In this document: positions 61,171 through 64,000 of the stretch, piece by piece | How positions within the stretch are numbered: position 1 is the first letter of the stretch | How the letters are laid out: each line of letters begins with the position of its first letter | NCBI GenBank assembly: GCA_937136425.1 | Contig: CAKZON010000068.1 | Coordinates: 235,511-299,510 of the forward strand | Origin: an uncultured Crocinitomix sp. | GTDB taxonomy: Bacteria; Bacteroidota; Bacteroidia; Flavobacteriales_D; Crocinitomicaceae | Length of the DNA: 64,000 nucleotides | Reading direction: 5' to 3' | Program-made: the position numbers and the translations under genes | Notes under the pieces: model-generated | Databases searched by the model: none | The model's input: the letters and a program-made list of their open reading frames with translations, nothing else | What the model was told of the DNA's origin: nothing

Positions 61171-61677
61171 ATGTATTGCCGTGACAAAAAAACAACTGAA
61201 ACCACAATTCATACCCGCCAAATTACTGAAGCCGAAAAAACCAAAATGCGTCATGCTCATTGGATGCTGCTTCCTGCAATCTTAATTCCTGCCTTAATAA
61301 TTTGGGTAATTACTTTATCAGATGAAATGCCCAATGCAGCAAAATATGCCGCTTACACTATTGGCATTGGAGCCTTTATTGTTATTGCAGCTAAACAATA
61401 TAAACTTGAACAGGATTTAAAAAATGGAGAAGCAGAGGTTATTCGCGGAATTTTGCAGGATAAATATAAATTTGGTGGTAATTCCTCAAAAGGAGCATCT
61501 GGAATAGGTCCGTCACATACATCAAAATCCCGAAGTCAAGCCACGTATATTCTTGTTTTTGACAGTAAAAAATATTGGGTTCAGTCTAAAATTTACAAAC
61601 AAGCAACAAAAGGCGCCAATAGCGAAATGGTTTGGTTGCCCTCTTCGCAATATGTAATTTCAATTCAAACAATTTAA
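61171..61677 (+). CDS. Two-helix membrane protein of unknown function
   Basis: 168 residues. Two membrane helices (about 32-50 and 57-74) are followed by a polar C-terminal domain beginning near EQDLKNGEAEVIRGILQDKYKFG, which recalls small SH3/OB-like domains of NfeD or DUF3592-type proteins but is not assignable. The stop abuts the start of the WG-repeat gene, so the pair form an operon. Confidence 0.68.
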   Translation: MYCRDKKTTETTIHTRQITEAEKTKMRHAHWMLLPAILIPALIIWVITLSDEMPNAAKYAAYTIGIGAFIVIAAKQYKLEQDLKNGEAEVIRGILQDKYKFGGNSSKGASGIGPSHTSKSRSQATYILVFDSKKYWVQSKIYKQATKGANSEMVWLPSSQYVISIQTI

Positions 61678-62334
61678 ATGAAATTCCTATTTGTTATATT
61701 TCTTTTTGTTGTCAATTTCTCTTGGGGACAAAATCAATTCTTAATTGCAAAATTAGATTCAACAGTAGGCAAATATGGTTATGTCGATACGAGTGGGCAA
61801 TATGTTATTGCTCCAAAATACGAATTGGCTTTCAATTTTATTAGTGAATATGCCTCTGTTAAAGCAGACTCTTTATGGGGTGTAATTGATGAAGAAGGGG
61901 AATTCATTATTAAACCGCAATATAAACTTCAAATATCTACTGTTTACAGGAACCATTTTATCAGATATGAATCTGAAAACATGATTTTTCAGTCAATTGA
62001 TGGCATAATTAAATATGAATATTTATTTATACCTGGGCCGTTTAAAGAAATTGCGGCAGCAAAAGATACTGTTGATTTATCTAAAATGGAAGATGCTGCA
62101 TTGATTATGCGCGTTTTAGAAATGAGTTCACGGTTTTGCCATTTATATAAATTAAACCGAATTTATAATTCCTTTGCTATAGGAAACGAGGATCTCACAC
62201 GCATGTCAATTGATTACGTATTGGGCAATCCAGAAGAAGTATTACAAGCTATTGCCAGCGATATTGAATACGAAAAGGCCTATGCAAATGGAGACATTGG
62301 TTGCTGCGGTCAAGGTCCTTTTCGTTGGAAATAA
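61678..62334 (+). CDS. WG-repeat protein, secreted
   Basis: 218 residues with a signal peptide (LFVVNFSWGQ). Two WG-type repeats are seen: KYGYVDTSGQYVIAPKYELAF and LWGVIDEEGEFIIKPQYK. The C-terminal 130 residues are helical and end in a cysteine-containing GDIGCCGQGPF. WG-repeat proteins are common, often exported and of uncertain function. It starts right after the two-helix membrane protein. Confidence 0.78.
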   Translation: MKFLFVIFLFVVNFSWGQNQFLIAKLDSTVGKYGYVDTSGQYVIAPKYELAFNFISEYASVKADSLWGVIDEEGEFIIKPQYKLQISTVYRNHFIRYESENMIFQSIDGIIKYEYLFIPGPFKEIAAAKDTVDLSKMEDAALIMRVLEMSSRFCHLYKLNRIYNSFAIGNEDLTRMSIDYVLGNPEEVLQAIASDIEYEKAYANGDIGCCGQGPFRWK

Positions 62335-62366
62335 GACGATACAATTTACTTAATATCCTCACAAAA

Positions 62367-62732
62367 ATGAAAGACCCTGATCACTTTTACCTAAACCAGT
62401 CAGAACCTAATAAAAGTTGTTTGCTTGCACTGCGTGATATCATTTTAGCACGGGATGAGAATATGGTTGCAACGGTCAAATATGGCATGCCATGCTTTTG
62501 CTATAAAAACAAAATGTGCTGTTATTTATGGACAGATAAAAAGACGCAAGAACCTTATGTACTATTTGTTGAAGGTAAACATTTAAATCATCCTAAACTT
62601 GAATCTGGCGACAGAGCGAGAATGAAAATTTTTCGTGTAAATGCCAATGAAGATATTCCAATTAATACGCTTGAGGAAATTTTAAATTCTGCTTTGGAAT
62701 TATACCGAAGCGGCATTATAAAAACGAAATAA
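62367..62732 (+). CDS. DUF1801 / YdhG-like protein
   Basis: 121 residues from the ATG at 62367; the track start at 62301 lies within the WG gene. The pattern (HFYLNQSEPNKSCLLALRDIILAR, TVKYGMPCFCYKNKMCCYLW, FVEGKHLNHPKLESGDRARMKIFRV) matches the DUF1801/YdhG family, a small cytosolic iron-sensing or frataxin-like fold. It contains several cysteines. Its biochemical role is unknown. Confidence 0.8.
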   Translation: MKDPDHFYLNQSEPNKSCLLALRDIILARDENMVATVKYGMPCFCYKNKMCCYLWTDKKTQEPYVLFVEGKHLNHPKLESGDRARMKIFRVNANEDIPINTLEEILNSALELYRSGIIKTK

Positions 62733-62754
62733 TAGCTTTAATACCAATTTTATT

Positions 62755-63327
62755 ATGATCAATGATCTCATTCAATACTTTGAGCAATATATTTCACTAG
62801 GTCAAGAAGAACGCGATTTCTTGATTGAGCATGTACCTGTTAAAAAGGTTTCTAAAAACACATTATTGCTTAAAGAAGGGGATGTTTCAAGCGAATTTTA
62901 CTTTATACTCTCAGGCAGCACTCGATTATTTTACAATAGTAAGGTTGGTGAAAAAACAGCATTTTTTTATTTTGAAAACAGCTTCGTTAGTTCCTACGAA
63001 AGCTTTACCAAACAAATTCCGGCCAAGCATAATTTACAAGTAATTGAAGACTCTACCATTGCAATAATAACAGCAGAAGTGGCCTACAACCTTGTTCAAT
63101 TATACCCAAGTTTTGACTTTTTAGCTAGAACAATGATGGAAGAGGAACTAATCATGTGTCAAGAGATTATTTCAAACTTTATTACACTTAATGCAGAAGA
63201 ACGCTATCTCAAATTAATTGAATCAAATGATCAAATTTTGCAGCGTATACCTCAACATCAATTGGCAACGTATTTAGGCATTACTGCAGAAACATTGAGC
63301 AGAATTCGCAAAAGAATAGTTTCCTAG
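62755..63327 (+). CDS. Crp/Fnr-family regulator
   Basis: 190 residues. A cyclic-nucleotide-type barrel (about 20-115, LLLKEGDVSSEFYFILSGSTRLFY) is followed by a winged helix (RIPQHQLATYLGITAETLSRIRKR). There are no Fe-S cysteines, so the ligand is unknown. Such short members are very common in Bacteroidota. The next gene, a DUF2834 remnant, has a TTGAC-GATC-GTCAA palindrome in front of it, which may be this regulator's binding site. Confidence 0.87.
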   Translation: MINDLIQYFEQYISLGQEERDFLIEHVPVKKVSKNTLLLKEGDVSSEFYFILSGSTRLFYNSKVGEKTAFFYFENSFVSSYESFTKQIPAKHNLQVIEDSTIAIITAEVAYNLVQLYPSFDFLARTMMEEELIMCQEIISNFITLNAEERYLKLIESNDQILQRIPQHQLATYLGITAETLSRIRKRIVS

Positions 63328-63335
63328 TTTATTTC

Positions 63336-63380
63336 TTGACGATCGTCAATTGACTGCTAATCATTTTCATTGTTACTTTG
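63336..63380 (+). promoter_or_regulatory. Crp/Fnr-type palindrome and -7 box before the DUF2834 remnant
   Basis: TTGACGATCGTCAA (63336-63349) is a perfect palindrome of the Crp/Fnr form TTGAC-N4-GTCAA. Its centre is 30.5 bp from the first base of TTACTTTG (63373-63380), a -7 box with one mismatch, close to class II spacing. It lies between the Crp/Fnr gene and the DUF2834 remnant. Confidence 0.5.
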
Positions 63381-63400
63381 CTTTACAAAAGCAGCGAACT

Positions 63401-63571
63401 ATGAAAAAAACGTATTTAATACTTGCAATTATTGGCACAATACTCCCCAATATTTTTGTTATTCGAGAGTCTATTGAATCAGGAAATTACTTACTCTATA
63501 CACACCCAATTGATACTTTTAATGCCATGTTTATTAACAATATTTCGGCTGCATTTATTACTGATTTATGA
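63401..63571 (+). pseudogene. Truncated DUF2834-family membrane protein
   Basis: The ATG at 63401 opens MKKTYLILAIIGTILPNIFVIRE, followed by a stop after 56 codons (NISAAFITDL, stop). DUF2834 proteins are normally about 110 residues with three or four helices and continue with a second hydrophobic half, which is missing here. The following sequence does not restore it in another frame. Members of this family often sit beside Crp/Fnr regulators, as here. The gene is therefore probably a remnant, though a functional short form is possible. Confidence 0.6.
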
Positions 63572-63634
63572 TGATCACAACATAGAGGCGGTTTTTAACG
63601 AAAAGTGTCACTACGACACAAAAAGGAATGAACA

Positions 63635-63967
63635 GTGAAAAAAAATACATCTTTACTTTTAGGTTCAGTATTGTTACTAACTGGCAATGTAGAAGCCTCA
63701 AAAATACCAATTCAGACGCAAAAAGTTACTGAAATTGTTGCCTATTTGGATCATCATATTAATACTGGTGACTTTAACTTATTGTATGATTATAACCCAA
63801 TTGCAAATATTAGCGTCTATGGAATTCACACCACGTCTCTGAATTGGGATGTGAGTTATTTATATGCAAATTGCGATAGTTTTTATGAGACCAAAAATCA
63901 TCTGACTGTAAGAGATAGCGGAGGAAAATTGCTCACAGTACTTAACTACACTTGCTCTGAAAGATAA
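63635..63967 (+). CDS. Hypothetical exported protein with a GTG start
   Basis: 110 residues from a GTG at 63635, the first codon that gives a signal peptide (KKNTSLLLGSVLLLTGNVEAS). A nearby ATG at 63628 is out of frame. The mature part, about 88 residues, has two cysteines (ANCDSF and NYTCSER) that could form a disulfide. I do not recognise a family. The gene ends 33 bp before the window edge. Confidence 0.6.
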   Translation: MKKNTSLLLGSVLLLTGNVEASKIPIQTQKVTEIVAYLDHHINTGDFNLLYDYNPIANISVYGIHTTSLNWDVSYLYANCDSFYETKNHLTVRDSGGKLLTVLNYTCSER

Positions 63968-64000
63968 GATAACTGTCTTGCAATGTTTAAATACACTGGA

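Noticed and set aside
1-64000. CRISPR arrays, insertion sequences, tRNA or rRNA genes
   Set aside because: I looked for regular repeat-spacer patterns, transposase motifs and cloverleaf sequences on both strands and saw none. The only long repeat is the LVIVD tandem duplication.

Overview
The window comes from the chromosome of a member of the Bacteroidota, most likely Flavobacteriales of the Crocinitomicaceae/Cryomorphaceae type. The evidence is the low GC content, Bacteroidota-type promoters (TTG, then about 20 bp, then TAnnTTTG) in place of Shine-Dalgarno signals, and several family markers: type IX secretion C-terminal domains, GLPGLI, DUF4249, FecI/FecR/TonB receptors, the MurF-alanine racemase fusion and LVIVD-repeat lipoproteins. 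I see no rRNA, tRNA, IS element, integrase or CRISPR array.

Layout. 1-2.6 kb: the start of a HerA/YjgR-like ATPase and a sufS-sufE-sufT operon. 2.6-4.2 kb: a universal stress protein and a Gre-like protein. 4.2-13.6 kb: a sulfur island. It holds a Tat-exported sulfite dehydrogenase with its cytochrome c, a rhodanese-rhodanese-fatty acid hydroxylase fusion, two single rhodaneses, a TauE exporter, a split YeeE/YedE importer, a stress protein, a Crp/Fnr regulator and a DUF983 protein. A decayed S41 peptidase lies inside it. 13.6-29.5 kb: housekeeping and envelope genes (RDD, PTPS/QueD, phosphodiesterase-like, MurF-Alr, thymidine kinase, M28 peptidase, a large glycine-rich T9SS protein, Kbl, CrtZ-like). 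29.5-34.3 kb: a tandem duplication of an LVIVD lipoprotein pair plus a barrel protein, with a nearly identical core. 34.5-39.5 kb: an ECF sigma/FecR/TonB receptor/DUF4249 operon. 39.5-41.8 kb: three tandem barrel paralogs. 41.9-47.6 kb: a second ECF sigma next to a 983-residue membrane protein that combines an anti-sigma-like N-terminus, a CxxCH cytochrome segment and a TonB C-terminal domain, followed by a VWA protein. 47.7-56.4 kb: a T9SS repeat protein, an outer-membrane barrel/GLPGLI pair and an acyl-CoA carboxylase subunit. 56.5-64 kb: a second VWA protein, small acetyltransferases, DUF922, WG-repeat and DUF1801 proteins, a second Crp/Fnr regulator and a truncated DUF2834 gene.

The strongest new observation is regulatory. 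Four palindromes of the form GTAAC-N4-GTTAC (one with a single mismatch) lie in the sulfur island, and each sits exactly 29.5 bp (centre to first base) from a Bacteroidota -7 box. Together they define five promoters, including both arms of the divergent sulfite dehydrogenase / rhodanese-hydroxylase gap and the promoter of the Crp/Fnr gene's own operon. I infer a self-regulated sulfane-sulfur/sulfite response driven by this Crp/Fnr protein, which carries vicinal cysteines. The fused rhodanese-hydroxylase is its most unusual member. Other points of interest are the haem-binding anti-sigma/TonB protein and the gene-conversion-like tract in the tandem duplication.
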